From assembly GCA_945876205.1 (NCBI GenBank), contig CAMCNL010000007.1, positions 1 through 37,171 on the forward strand: DNA of 37,171 nt, written 5' to 3'. The DNA comes from Candidatus Sulfopaludibacter sp. SbA3 (lineage in GTDB: Bacteria; Acidobacteriota; Vicinamibacteria; Vicinamibacterales; UBA2999). Shown piece by piece: positions 1 through 9,108 of this stretch (position 1 is the stretch's first letter; every line of letters starts with the position of its first letter). The notes beneath the pieces are model-generated. The model ran no database searches and was not told where the DNA came from. It saw only the letters and a list, made by a program, of their open reading frames with translations. Made by a program: the position numbers and the translations under genes.

Positions 1-2574
1 ACTGGTGAGGCGCCCCTCGTCGACGTGCGATCGTCCACGGTCGGCGCCAATCTCGACTCGAAACAGCTGTCCGAGATTCCCCTCTCGGGCCGCAACTGGG
101 TGGACTTGGTGATGCTGGCCCCGGGATCGCGCGCCAACGAGGTCGGGACCAATGGCACTGGCGGTCCGGTCGCCCGCACGGGCCGCAGCGGCGGCGTGCA
201 GGGCACCTATCAGTTGAACCTCGACGGCCAGCAAGTGACGGGAACCGTGGCCGGGACATTTACCAATCCCAACTTCAGCCGCGAGTCGATCGCGGAGTTC
301 CAGTTCGTCTCGAACCGCTTCGACGCGGCGCAGGGGCGCTCGGCGGGCATTCAGGTAAACGCGGTCACAAAATCGGGTACGAATACGCCCTCCGGATCGC
401 TCTCCGGCTACTTCCGGAACTCCCGGTGGGGCGGTGCGGATTTCATCCGCCACACCATCCTGCCCTATTCGGATCAGCAGCTGGTCGGCACCTTCGGCGG
501 TCCGATCCGGAAAGACAAGATCCACATCTTCGGGCACTACGAGTACGAGCGCGAACCACGCGCTGTCGCGTTCACGACGCCGTGGCCTGCCTTCAACCTC
601 GACCTCACCGGCAACCGCAGGGAAGACAAGGCGGGTGTGCGGCTCGACTGGGATCTCGGCGGACAGCGGCGGCTGACCGTCAGCAGCAATTACTGGCGCC
701 AGTTGCTGCCGAACCGCTTCGACTTGAACAGCTCCACCGATCACCCGTCGACGGCCACCCATGAGGTCGCGGACATGATGCGCGTGAGCGGACAGGTCAC
801 TCAGGTGATCAGCAACCGCGCGGTCAACGTCGTGACGGCCGGCTTCTATCGCCAGACGAACAACGAGACGTCGTTCATCGGCAACGATAAAGTCGGCAAG
901 ATCCAGCTCAATAACGGCCTCTCGATCGGACCAGGCCTTACCGACGTGGGCCGGACGCCGTTTCACTACAACCCGACGACGTACTCGATCCGCGACGAGT
1001 TGACGTACTCGTTCAACGCGAAAGGCCGGCACGATGTGAAAGCCGGCGGCGAGTACCTCTACAACAACATCACTGACCTGTACTGGTGCAACTACTGCCG
1101 CGGCTGGCTCGACGCGCGCGGCGGTCCGGTGCCTGCCAACATCCAGCAGCTCTTCCCGGTCTGGAACGATCCGTCGACGTGGAACATCAACGCGCTGTCG
1201 CCGATCTCGGTGCGGTACCGCAAGGCGTTCGGCAGTCCCCAGATGAGCGAGACCAAGCACATGCCGGGCGCCTGGTTACAGGACGACTGGGCGGTGACGT
1301 CGAAGCTGGTGCTGAACCTCGGTGTCCGCTACGACCTGGAGGTCGGCGCCTTCGCCGAGAACCTTGGACTCGAGATCAAGCCATTCGTACCGCCGAATCG
1401 TCACGCCGACAGGAACAACATCGCGCCGCGGGTGGGCTTTGCGTACTCGATGACCGATACGACAGTGGTCCGGGGCGGCGTCGGAAGGTTTTACGCTCAG
1501 ATGTTCGCGCGCGACAGCTTCTATACCCACGCGCTGATGCAGACCGTGATTCCGGAGATTCGCTACGACGGGCGCGCTGACTTCGCGTCGAACCCGTTCA
1601 ACGGCGCGGAGCCGACCTACGATCAGGTGGTCGCGCGAACGTGCCCCGCGGTCAACAATGCCGCCGGCTGCTATCGCCTCGACCTGACGCGTATCAACAG
1701 CACGTCGATGGATATCCCCTACAGCTGGCAGTCATCGGTTGGCGTCCAGCAGCAGATTGGGACACAGATCGGCGTCACCGCAGATTTCGTCTTCAGTGGC
1801 CTGCGCAACACCGAGGTCATCCGGAACATCAACCTGACCTACAACCCGGCGACCGGCGTGAACTATCCATTCACGGATCTCACGCGACGAGCGTTCCCCG
1901 ACTGGGGTCTCGTCAACGTCGTGCGGGCGAGCACGGATGGGTATGCCAACGACTACGCGCTGCAGACCGGCATCACCAGGCGGTTCCTCAACGGCTGGCA
2001 GCTGTCCGGCACCTACACGCTGGGGATGCTCAAGGACGCCGACCCGAGTCCGGTCAACGCGTCAATCGATCCGGCAACCGGCTACGTGCAGTACACGCCC
2101 GTTCCCTTCGAGACCGCGAAGGATCTGGGCGGCGAGTACGGATACGCGGTGACAGACCAGCGTCATCGTGCGACGGTCAATGGCGTGTGGGAACTGCCGT
2201 ACAACTTCCAGCTGAGCGGCCTGTACTTCTACGGTTCCGGGATGCGGTTTGCGACCGCCTACAGCGGCGACACCCGCAACACCGGCGCCGGCGGCACGAA
2301 CCGTTTCAACCCGGCGACGGGGATCATTGCGCCTCGCAACGACTTCGTCGGCAGACCGCTCCACCGGGTGGACATGCGATTCCTTCGGCGGTTCTCCTTT
2401 GGCGGTCGCATCGCCGTCGACGGAATCCTCGAAATGTTCAACGTCCTCAATCACGTGAACTACGGCAACTATGTGACGACGCTCGGTGCGGCAAACTTCG
2501 GGGCGCCGGTCGCGCAGGACAACGTGGCCTACAAGCCGCGGCAGCTTCAGTTGGGGTTCCGCGCGACCTTTTAG
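1..2574 (+). CDS. TonB-dependent receptor, Oar-like (5' end outside window)
   Basis: This is the C-terminal part of a large outer-membrane receptor that would import substrates using TonB energy. The frame is open from the first base, and residues before the GTG at 25 fit the family, so the true start lies upstream of the window. The visible part opens with the plug region (LSGRNWVDLVMLAPGSR, then a Q-rich TYQLNLDGQQ stretch) and runs into a long beta-barrel rich in aromatic and Asn/Asp strands. It ends in the typical barrel closure with a terminal Phe (QLGFRATF). This architecture, usually with an N-terminal carboxypeptidase-regulatory domain that is missing here, is massively expanded in Acidobacteriota. 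The substrate cannot be read from the sequence. A methyltransferase-like gene follows 29 bp after the stop on the same strand. Confidence 0.93.
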   Translation, partial: TGEAPLVDVRSSTVGANLDSKQLSEIPLSGRNWVDLVMLAPGSRANEVGTNGTGGPVARTGRSGGVQGTYQLNLDGQQVTGTVAGTFTNPNFSRESIAEFQFVSNRFDAAQGRSAGIQVNAVTKSGTNTPSGSLSGYFRNSRWGGADFIRHTILPYSDQQLVGTFGGPIRKDKIHIFGHYEYEREPRAVAFTTPWPAFNLDLTGNRREDKAGVRLDWDLGGQRRLTVSSNYWRQLLPNRFDLNSSTDHPSTATHEVADMMRVSGQVTQVISNRAVNVVTAGFYRQTNNETSFIGNDKVGKIQLNNGLSIGPGLTDVGRTPFHYNPTTYSIRDELTYSFNAKGRHDVKAGGEYLYNNITDLYWCNYCRGWLDARGGPVPANIQQLFPVWNDPSTWNINALSPISVRYRKAFGSPQMSETKHMPGAWLQDDWAVTSKLVLNLGVRYDLEVGAFAENLGLEIKPFVPPNRHADRNNIAPRVGFAYSMTDTTVVRGGVGRFYAQMFARDSFYTHALMQTVIPEIRYDGRADFASNPFNGAEPTYDQVVARTCPAVNNAAGCYRLDLTRINSTSMDIPYSWQSSVGVQQQIGTQIGVTADFVFSGLRNTEVIRNINLTYNPATGVNYPFTDLTRRAFPDWGLVNVVRASTDGYANDYALQTGITRRFLNGWQLSGTYTLGMLKDADPSPVNASIDPATGYVQYTPVPFETAKDLGGEYGYAVTDQRHRATVNGVWELPYNFQLSGLYFYGSGMRFATAYSGDTRNTGAGGTNRFNPATGIIAPRNDFVGRPLHRVDMRFLRRFSFGGRIAVDGILEMFNVLNHVNYGNYVTTLGAANFGAPVAQDNVAYKPRQLQLGFRATF

Positions 2575-2603
2575 GCAGAGAGCTGAACAGTCTCCGTCTC
2601 TTC

Positions 2604-3923
2604 GTGGCTCCGTGGCTGGTGGTCGCGGCCGTCGCAGCGGCCGCGCCAACGCTGAACCTCTCCTATGCGGACGCACGGCCGGTTCTCGACGCGTTGCGCG
2701 CGGACCTGCTACCAGCGCAGCTGCGTGGGCCGAGCGCGGCGGCGCTCGAATCCACCTGGCCGGGCTGGGTCGTGCGCCGCGACGCCGAGATTCGCGCGCG
2801 GGTGGAACGCGGCGACGAAGATTCGGTCGTCACCCTCCTGTTATTCGGCGTGACGTTCACCAGCCAGCCCCGCTACTCGTTTGCCGCCTGGGCATCGGGG
2901 CGGGCGCCGCAGGGACGCCCCGAGGACGTTGTCGCCAACGACCCCATCGTCAAGACGCGGATCGCGGACATGGTGCGCGGGATCGCCCTTCCTGGCTCGA
3001 GCGAGCGCCTTCAATTTGCCAAGCGTGTCGTCGAGCGCCGCGGAATCGATCCGGCGACTTTTCTCGTCGAGGCGTTGAAGCGGATGCTTCGCGAGTACGA
3101 CGATTACTTCAAGCAGTCCGCTCCCGGGGCCACGCTGTTTCGAGATCGGGGCCTCTCTTCGGATACATCCATTTACGCCGCGTTCGCGATCGACCGGAGC
3201 CTGAGCGATGTCACGTCGCAGGGTGTATTGCCCGCCGGCAGCGTTCGCCGTGCCGCCGTGATCGGACCCGGGCTGGATTTCACCGACAAGCAGGAGGGCA
3301 TCGATTTTTACCCGGTGCAGACGATTCAGCCCTTCGCGCTGATCGATTCGCTGCGGCGGCTCCGCCTCGCGGGCCCCGGCGGCCTGCAGGTGACGACCTA
3401 CGATCTGAGTCCGCAGGTCAATCAGCACATCGAGGGGGCCATCCGCCAGGCCGAGTCCGGTCGCGCGTACACGCTACAGCTGCCGCGCGACAGCACGCAG
3501 CCGTGGCAAGAAGATTTGGTGGCGTACTGGCGGAGGGCGGGGGATCGAATCGGAGAAGCGGCGACTCCCGTTGAGCCGCCCCGCGGACAGAATCACATCA
3601 GGATGCGAGCGGTGAGGATCGGTCCAGACGTCGTGCGTGCCATCACGCCGCAGGACGTGAACATCGTGCTGCAACGGCCGGACCTGCCTGACGATCAGCG
3701 GTTCGACCTCGTGATTGCGACCAATATCCTGATCTATTACGACGTGTTCGAGCAGTCCCTCGCGCTTGCCAACATCACGCGGATGCTACGGCCAGGCGGG
3801 CTGCTCCTGACGAACACACCGCTGTTCGAGCTGCCTGAAATTCCGATCCGAGCCGTGGGCGGGACCAAGGCCAATTACATGACTGGCGCCAGCGACGGCG
3901 TTATTTGGTACCTTCGCGAGTAG
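2604..3923 (+). CDS. CheR-like class I SAM methyltransferase-family protein with a secretion-like N-terminus
   Basis: About 439 residues. The C-terminal third resembles CheR-type SAM methyltransferases: FDLVIATNILIYYDVFEQ followed by a strand with RMLRPGGLLLTN. A more N-terminal block (AAVIGPGLDFTDKQEGIDF) looks like the strand and loop of the SAM fold, but the canonical acidic-GxGxG motif I is altered. I chose the GTG at 2604 because it gives a hydrophobic start (APWLVVAAVAAAAP) that looks like a signal peptide or anchor. The frame is open far upstream as an antisense-like shadow inside the receptor, so the start is uncertain, and no strong ribosome site is visible. It lies 29 bp behind the TonB receptor and is probably co-transcribed with it. 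It converges on the next gene with only 5 bp between stops. The function is unknown, and methyltransfer outside the cytoplasm would be unusual. Confidence 0.75.
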   Translation: MAPWLVVAAVAAAAPTLNLSYADARPVLDALRADLLPAQLRGPSAAALESTWPGWVVRRDAEIRARVERGDEDSVVTLLLFGVTFTSQPRYSFAAWASGRAPQGRPEDVVANDPIVKTRIADMVRGIALPGSSERLQFAKRVVERRGIDPATFLVEALKRMLREYDDYFKQSAPGATLFRDRGLSSDTSIYAAFAIDRSLSDVTSQGVLPAGSVRRAAVIGPGLDFTDKQEGIDFYPVQTIQPFALIDSLRRLRLAGPGGLQVTTYDLSPQVNQHIEGAIRQAESGRAYTLQLPRDSTQPWQEDLVAYWRRAGDRIGEAATPVEPPRGQNHIRMRAVRIGPDVVRAITPQDVNIVLQRPDLPDDQRFDLVIATNILIYYDVFEQSLALANITRMLRPGGLLLTNTPLFELPEIPIRAVGGTKANYMTGASDGVIWYLRE

Positions 3924-3928
3924 CTTGT

Positions 3929-6157
3929 CTATTCCGCCTTAGGAGCGACAGTCACGCCGCGGATGCCGTTGTCCTGGATCGCTTTCGCGACGACGCCCGA
4001 AGCTTTGACGTCTTCGACGAAGCGACGCAGGTACGCGGCGGCCGCCTCCCGGCCCTTGGGAGTGCCTACCGCCTGCTGCACCGACGCGAAGGCGCCATCC
4101 AGCACGCGCGTCCCGGGATTCTTCTCCGCCAGTTCAACGAGCACGGGCTTCAGGCTGGCTAACGCGTCGAGCTTGTCCTTGAAGAACATCGTCACCGAGG
4201 CGTCGACACCGGGGGTTCGCACCAGCGTCGCCTGCTTCAGGTCTCGCGAGAGCACGAGGTCGTAGGCACTCTTCTCGGACACCGCGATTCGTACTCCCGG
4301 CTTGTCGACCTCTGCCATCGCCTTGATGGGTGATCCCGCCGGGACGAGATACGTTGATTCGATCTCGACGTAGGCCGCGGTGAACGCGATCTCGCCAGCC
4401 CGGCCCGGGTCGGCGGCGAGAAACGCCACGTCCCACGCACCGGCTTTCGCGCCATCGGCCATCGCTCCGGCCGACGTGTAGGGCACGATGGTCATCGGCA
4501 CCCCGATCCGGCGGCTCAGCTCCTTCGCCAGATCGACCGCAATGCCACCCTCGGCGCCGCTCTTCGGATCTTTGTTCGCGAGCAGCGCGTTGCCGAAATT
4601 GATCCCCACCCGCAGCGTCCCGCTCGGCGCGAGCTCCGAGGCCGCGGTGGACGATGACTGTCCGCTCATCGCTTCTGCTTTCATTTTCCGCCCATCAGAC
4701 TCGACCAACCATCGATCCTTCATCAGCCTGTCGACTGACTCATTGACCTTCGACGCATAGTTCCGCGACGAGCCGTACACCGCTTCGAGCCTGGCCCACG
4801 GAAACGGCTCGCTGTGCGCGAGGTTGCCGCACAAGCCTGGTCCTTTCGTGCTCGTGTAATACGTGGCGGTCGGCACGTCGAGGTACGGGGTGCGAACGCC
4901 GCCGACGGCGTTGCCGAATTGATCGACGACGACGCGCGCCTGCGGGGTGCCGCCGTTCTCGACGGCCACGCGTGCCGCTCTCGGCGCCGGCACATCGTCA
5001 CGAACCCAGCGCGCGAGGTTGGCCCACGCCGCGTCGAGTGCATAGGTCATGGTCGGCACGCGCAGCAGCGAAATCTCCGGCTGGCACTGCGCGGGAAACG
5101 GCCACGAGGCAAGATCGGCGGCGCCGCCCGCCTTCTTCTCGTCAGCGACGAGCGGAATGTACGGATAGAACGAGGCATCGGCGTGCGGCGCACCGGCGAT
5201 CTCGTACAACCGGTAACGATCGGCAGGCGCGTCGCTGTCGTCGCGGCGCCGGGCGTAGGTGCCGGGCACGTCGGTTTGCGAGACAACGCGAATGACCGGC
5301 ACATCCACGTTGCGGATGATCTGGCGGGCGTCCGCTGCTGCTGGCGGCTTGCCGCACTGCCGGAGCCGCGTGAGTCCGGGATGCCGATGCTGGAGGTAGC
5401 CGTCGTAGACCGGCCGTCCATTGGCGAGCCGCGCACGCGGGTGGAAGACAGAGATATAGGTGGCGAGCTCACCGCCGTGCGAGGTCGCGAACACGCGCTG
5501 GACGTTGAAGCCCGCCAGCGGTCCGCCAGCCTGCGCCGCTCTGAGCAGCGCGCCGGTCTGGCTGATCATGTCCCAGCGGAGCCCTTCCTCCATCGAGACG
5601 AGAGACGGATCGGTCAACTCTCCACCGGGCGCGCACCGGTCGGCCGCGGCCGGGTTGGCCATCGAGAGCGACGCGTAGCGCGTGGGGCTGAACGCCTTGA
5701 GGCCCGCGATGTTGTCGGGCGCATAGGTGATGGCGACCCACGCGTCGCCGTTGTCCATGAAGTAGTCATGCGACACACCCCATGTGAAGGAGAAGTCGAA
5801 CCGGCGGCCGACGTTGCCGATCTCGACGATGACGTTGCCGCTGAACTTCCGGGGATCGGATGGACGCCGCAGCATGATGCGCGTGGTGTACGGCACGGCC
5901 GCCGTTCGGACCGCTGCGGATCCATCCGCCGCCCAGTCGTAGACGTTGGCGCGGCCGCTGACGAAGAACTCTTCCTCGACATAGCCGGCCTTCAGCAGGT
6001 CGATGACATTCTGGAGCTTGTTCGACGCCATCAGCGGGTACGAATCCGTCGTCACCGGAATCGGCCCGGTGACGGTCGGGAGCGGCGTGGGAGTCTGGGC
6101 CGTAGCGGTGGCTATGGCGCAAACAAAGACGACGAGGAAGAGCAACAGCCGTCGCAT
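3929..6157 (-). CDS. Abhydrolase_10 protein fused to a periplasmic solute-binding domain
   Basis: 742 residues. A signal peptide (MRRLLLFLVVFVCAIATATA) is followed by an Abhydrolase_10-type domain to about residue 495. The predicted nucleophile is Ser226 in FATSHGGE (a degenerate G-x-S-x-G), and a likely catalytic His325 lies in GAPHADASFYP. After a Ser/Thr-rich linker, residues ~510-742 form a complete SBP_bac_3-like binding domain (TLRVGINFGNALLANKDP, IAVDLAKEL, VAFLAADPGRAGEIAFTAAY). The join is a single open frame, with no frameshift visible. The start is fixed by the upstream paralogue: its TGA is one base before this ATG (TGACATG), so the genes are translationally coupled. Related standalone binding proteins normally serve polar amino-acid importers; a fusion to an esterase-like enzyme is not an arrangement I know. 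The substrate is unknown. Confidence 0.88.
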   Translation of the reverse strand: MRRLLLFLVVFVCAIATATAQTPTPLPTVTGPIPVTTDSYPLMASNKLQNVIDLLKAGYVEEEFFVSGRANVYDWAADGSAAVRTAAVPYTTRIMLRRPSDPRKFSGNVIVEIGNVGRRFDFSFTWGVSHDYFMDNGDAWVAITYAPDNIAGLKAFSPTRYASLSMANPAAADRCAPGGELTDPSLVSMEEGLRWDMISQTGALLRAAQAGGPLAGFNVQRVFATSHGGELATYISVFHPRARLANGRPVYDGYLQHRHPGLTRLRQCGKPPAAADARQIIRNVDVPVIRVVSQTDVPGTYARRRDDSDAPADRYRLYEIAGAPHADASFYPYIPLVADEKKAGGAADLASWPFPAQCQPEISLLRVPTMTYALDAAWANLARWVRDDVPAPRAARVAVENGGTPQARVVVDQFGNAVGGVRTPYLDVPTATYYTSTKGPGLCGNLAHSEPFPWARLEAVYGSSRNYASKVNESVDRLMKDRWLVESDGRKMKAEAMSGQSSSTAASELAPSGTLRVGINFGNALLANKDPKSGAEGGIAVDLAKELSRRIGVPMTIVPYTSAGAMADGAKAGAWDVAFLAADPGRAGEIAFTAAYVEIESTYLVPAGSPIKAMAEVDKPGVRIAVSEKSAYDLVLSRDLKQATLVRTPGVDASVTMFFKDKLDALASLKPVLVELAEKNPGTRVLDGAFASVQQAVGTPKGREAAAAYLRRFVEDVKASGVVAKAIQDNGIRGVTVAPKAE

Positions 6158-6158
6158 G

Positions 6159-7676
6159 TCAGTTGGTCGATCGCACGGGGACCGAGGTCGCCTCCGCTTT
6201 GATCTTCCTGCCGTCTGACTCGGTGAGGAACCGCTCTTTGACCAGGCGGTCGACCGACTGCGCCACCTTGGTCGCGTAGTTCTGCGGCGTGCCATGAAGA
6301 GTGTTGAGGCGCGCCCAGTCGAAGGCGTCGATGCGGCCGATTTCGGGACAGAACGTCTCACCCTTCGAGCTCACCTGGTAGGTCGCGATCGGCACCTCGA
6401 GGTATGGCGTGCGATACCCCCCGACCGCGTTGCCAAACCGGTCGAGCGTGATGCGGGCCTGCGGTGTGCCGGCGTTGTCGATGGCAATCCGCTGGGCTTT
6501 GGGCGGTGCGACCCCGTCCTTGATCCAGCGCGTGAGGTTCGCGAACGCGGCATCGGTCGCGACGCCGTTGATCGGCACCTTCGCCAGCGTCTGCTCCGGC
6601 TCGCATTGATTGACAAACGGCCAGGAGGCCAGCAGCGCAAAGTTGCTGCCGATCTTCCTGAGGTCGGCGACGGGCGGGACGTACGGATAGAAGAAAGCGT
6701 CGGCGTGCGCACCGCCCGCGATCTCATAGAGACGATACCGATCGCCAGGCGCATCGCTGTCTTCCCGGCGCTGCGCGTAGGTCGCAAGGATGTCGGTCTG
6801 TCCGATGATGCGGATCAGCGGCACGTCGAGGTTGCGGATCACCTGGCGCGGGTCGTTGGCCGCGGGCGTCGCGCCGCAGCGGCGCAGGCGCGTCAGCGCC
6901 GGATGGCGGTTCAGCACGTATCCGTCGTAGATCGGCTTGCCGGTGGCGAGCTTCACGCGCGAGTGGACCGCGGCGATGTAGGTTGGCAGTACGGCGTCGT
7001 AGGCCGTCATGTACAGCCGCTCCACGTTAAAGCCCGCGAGCGGACCGCCGGCGCGTCCAGACTTGAGCAGCGCTCCCGCCTGCGCGAGGATGTCGTACGC
7101 CAGCCCCTCTTCTCCGGGTGCGGTGGCTGGCGGCGTCCCGGCGCGTCCCACGGCGCACGCTTCCTGCGGCGTCGGGTTGGCGAGCGACAGCGGCGCGTAG
7201 CGAGTCGCGTCGTAGGCCTTCAATCCTTCAAGGTTGCCCTGGGCGAGCGTGAGCACGACGAACACGTCGCCGTTCTCCATGAAGTGGTCATGCGAGATGC
7301 CCCAGGTGAAATTGAAGTCGTAGCGCCGCGCCGCGTTGGGCACCTCGACGATGACGTTGCCGCTGAAACGCCGCGGATCGGAGGGACGCCGCAGCATGAT
7401 CCGTGTCGTGTACGGCGCGTTCGGTGTCTTGACGGTGACACCGCCATCGGACGTCCAGTCATAGATGTTGGCGCGGCCGGTCACGAAGAATTCTTCCTCG
7501 ATGTAGCCGGCCTTGGGCAGATCCACCAACGTCTGGAGCTTGCTCGACGCCATGAGCGGCGCCGACGTCGCCGTCACCGGAATCGGCCCCGCGACGTCAG
7601 GCAGGGCAACCGTTGCGGGCTGGGCCGCGGCGTTAGTGGCACACAGGACGACGAGCAGCAGGGCAAGCGTTTTCAT
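6159..7676 (-). CDS. Abhydrolase_10 family secreted protein lacking the predicted nucleophile
   Basis: 505 residues, starting MKTLALLLVVLCATNAAAQ (signal peptide, ATG at 7676). It is a close paralogue of the N-terminal part of the next gene, with shared blocks such as YIEEEFFVTGRANIYDW, YTTRIMLRRPSDPR, GGPLAGFNV and ESDGRKIKAEA, and it stops where that protein continues into a binding domain. At the predicted nucleophile elbow the paralogue has TSHGG, whereas this protein has TAYDA, with an Ala codon GCC (residue 225) in place of Ser. The likely catalytic His324 (GGAHADAFFYP) is kept. It may therefore be a pseudoenzyme, or may use another residue. It is first in a two-gene operon with one base between stop and start. 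The 165 bp upstream separate it from a divergent small gene; I see no convincing promoter there. Confidence 0.88.
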   Translation of the reverse strand: MKTLALLLVVLCATNAAAQPATVALPDVAGPIPVTATSAPLMASSKLQTLVDLPKAGYIEEEFFVTGRANIYDWTSDGGVTVKTPNAPYTTRIMLRRPSDPRRFSGNVIVEVPNAARRYDFNFTWGISHDHFMENGDVFVVLTLAQGNLEGLKAYDATRYAPLSLANPTPQEACAVGRAGTPPATAPGEEGLAYDILAQAGALLKSGRAGGPLAGFNVERLYMTAYDAVLPTYIAAVHSRVKLATGKPIYDGYVLNRHPALTRLRRCGATPAANDPRQVIRNLDVPLIRIIGQTDILATYAQRREDSDAPGDRYRLYEIAGGAHADAFFYPYVPPVADLRKIGSNFALLASWPFVNQCEPEQTLAKVPINGVATDAAFANLTRWIKDGVAPPKAQRIAIDNAGTPQARITLDRFGNAVGGYRTPYLEVPIATYQVSSKGETFCPEIGRIDAFDWARLNTLHGTPQNYATKVAQSVDRLVKERFLTESDGRKIKAEATSVPVRSTN

Positions 7677-7841
7677 GCGGCCGTTATACACCAACTATTT
7701 ACCTGGATTGCCTTGAATAACGCCCAACCTGTTCCCCCACTTCGGGCTACCGATGTCCGGATCGCTCCCGGTCGAGGTGGCATTCTGGAGTAGACTCGCG
7801 CCTCCACTATCCGCGGCATCACCTCTGCATGAGGGGGACGT

Positions 7842-8030
7842 ATGGATCAGCGCGCGAATCACGAACCCAATCGGGACGACGATCAGGACATGCACAAGGG
7901 CGCCACTGAAACGCCCGACAGCCCTGGCAACCTCAACGCTCAAGGTCTTGACGAGAACGGCATGCCGAACGACCCGAACGCCATCGCCGAAGACGTCATA
8001 GGCGCCAACGAAGACGGCACGGAGGGGTAA
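7842..8030 (+). CDS. small acidic, probably disordered protein
   Basis: 62 residues, dominated by Asp, Asn, Glu and Gly (NRDDDQDMH, GLDENGMPNDPNA, GANEDGTEG), with no hydrophobic core, signal peptide or Cys. It is supported by a strong ribosome site, GAGGGGG at 7831-7837, four bases before the ATG, and by a biased composition unlike a random frame in this GC-rich DNA. The following serine hydrolase starts 10 bases after its stop, and a GGAGGGG inside its last codons could serve that gene, so the two are probably co-transcribed. Function unknown. The sequence resembles small acidic hypothetical proteins that I have seen in Acidobacteriota, but I cannot name a family. Confidence 0.65.
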   Translation: MDQRANHEPNRDDDQDMHKGATETPDSPGNLNAQGLDENGMPNDPNAIAEDVIGANEDGTEG

Positions 8031-8040
8031 ACTCTTCCGG

Positions 8041-9108
8041 ATGCGGGTCGCCGGCGCGGCAGCTCTACTGGTCGCATGGCTGTTCGCCTGCGCTGTTGAC
8101 GCAGCGCAGACGCCGGCTGTGCGCGACCTCGCATCCAACCGCGCGCCGAATCTCACCGCGGCCGGCGACGCGGGAACCAGGCTCCCGCGCCTTCGCAGCC
8201 TGCTGGTCAGCTGGCGCGGCACCGTCGTGCTCGAGCGCTATTACAACGGCGCGAGCCGCGACCGTCTCGCCAACATCAAGTCCGCCTCGAAGAGCGTCAT
8301 CTCGACGCTGGTCGGCATGGCCCTCGAGCGCAAGCTCATCCCCGACATCAAGACGCCAATCGCCACCTTCTTCCCGGAGGTTGCCCGCGACCGCGATCCC
8401 GGCAAGCGCGAGATCACGGTTGAAGATCTGCTGACGATGCGATCGGGCCTGGAGGGGACGAGCAATCGCAACTACGGCGCGTGGGTCACGAGCCGCAACT
8501 GGGTGCAACATGCGCTGGCGCGCCGGATGTTCGCGCCGCCCGGCGAGATGATGGAATACAGCACCGGCAACACGCACCTGCTCTCGGCGATCCTGACCAA
8601 GGCGTCGGGCAAGAGCACGTGGCAGTGTGCCAACGAGGTACTCGCCAAGCCGCTCGGATTCACGCTGGCGCAGTGGCCGCGCGACCCGCAAGGCATCTAC
8701 TTCGGCGGTAACGACATGCTCATGACGCCGCGCAACATGCTGGCGTACGGCGAGCTCTATCTCAGTAAAGGCCGCGCGGGCGGACAGCAGGTCGTCGCCT
8801 CACGCTGGGTCGAGCGGTCGTGCGACGGCCGCGCGCGCTCGGCCCGACCGTGGAACGGCACGGAGGATCCGCTCCGCGATCGCAAGTATGGGTACGGCTG
8901 GTGGGTGCACGAGATCGCGGGCTACGACACCTGCTTTGCCTGGGGGTACGGCGGGCAGTACGTCTTCGTCGTGCCCGAGCTCGACCTGGTGCTCGTGACA
9001 ACTTCTTCTCCCGACGTCAGCGAAGAGCGGCGCGGCCATCGGCAGGTGGTCTTCGACATCCTCGATCGGCTCATCGTCACGCCGATCGCGCGCGCGTCAG
9101 GCTCGTAG
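8041..9108 (+). CDS. secreted serine hydrolase, beta-lactamase/class C penicillin-binding family
   Basis: 355 residues. The N-terminus (MRVAGAAALLVAWLFACAVDAA) is a signal peptide. The family's three active-site elements are present: S81-x-x-K84 in KSASKSV, the Tyr motif in MEYSTGN, and a C-terminal GYGGQ in place of the classical KTG/HxG box. Other family hallmarks are VEDLLTMRSGLEG and KYGYGWWV. Such proteins are D,D-peptidases, esterases or amide hydrolases in the periplasm; the substrate cannot be told from sequence. The likely ribosome site, GGAGGGG at 8021-8027, is 13 bases from the ATG, rather far, and overlaps the end of the preceding small gene. Its 3' end overlaps the convergent FAD reductase gene by 12 bp. 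Confidence 0.9.
   Translation: MRVAGAAALLVAWLFACAVDAAQTPAVRDLASNRAPNLTAAGDAGTRLPRLRSLLVSWRGTVVLERYYNGASRDRLANIKSASKSVISTLVGMALERKLIPDIKTPIATFFPEVARDRDPGKREITVEDLLTMRSGLEGTSNRNYGAWVTSRNWVQHALARRMFAPPGEMMEYSTGNTHLLSAILTKASGKSTWQCANEVLAKPLGFTLAQWPRDPQGIYFGGNDMLMTPRNMLAYGELYLSKGRAGGQQVVASRWVERSCDGRARSARPWNGTEDPLRDRKYGYGWWVHEIAGYDTCFAWGYGGQYVFVVPELDLVLVTTSSPDVSEERRGHRQVVFDILDRLIVTPIARASGS

Noticed and set aside
4814-6202. 462-codon open frame antisense to the hydrolase fusion
   Set aside because: Arg- and Val-rich mirror of the minus-strand gene, no ribosome site or family signature; long antisense frames are expected at this GC content.
7695-8222. 175-codon minus-strand frame over the small acidic gene
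   Set aside because: It is antisense to the small gene with the strong ribosome site and to the start of the serine hydrolase, with no recognisable domain.
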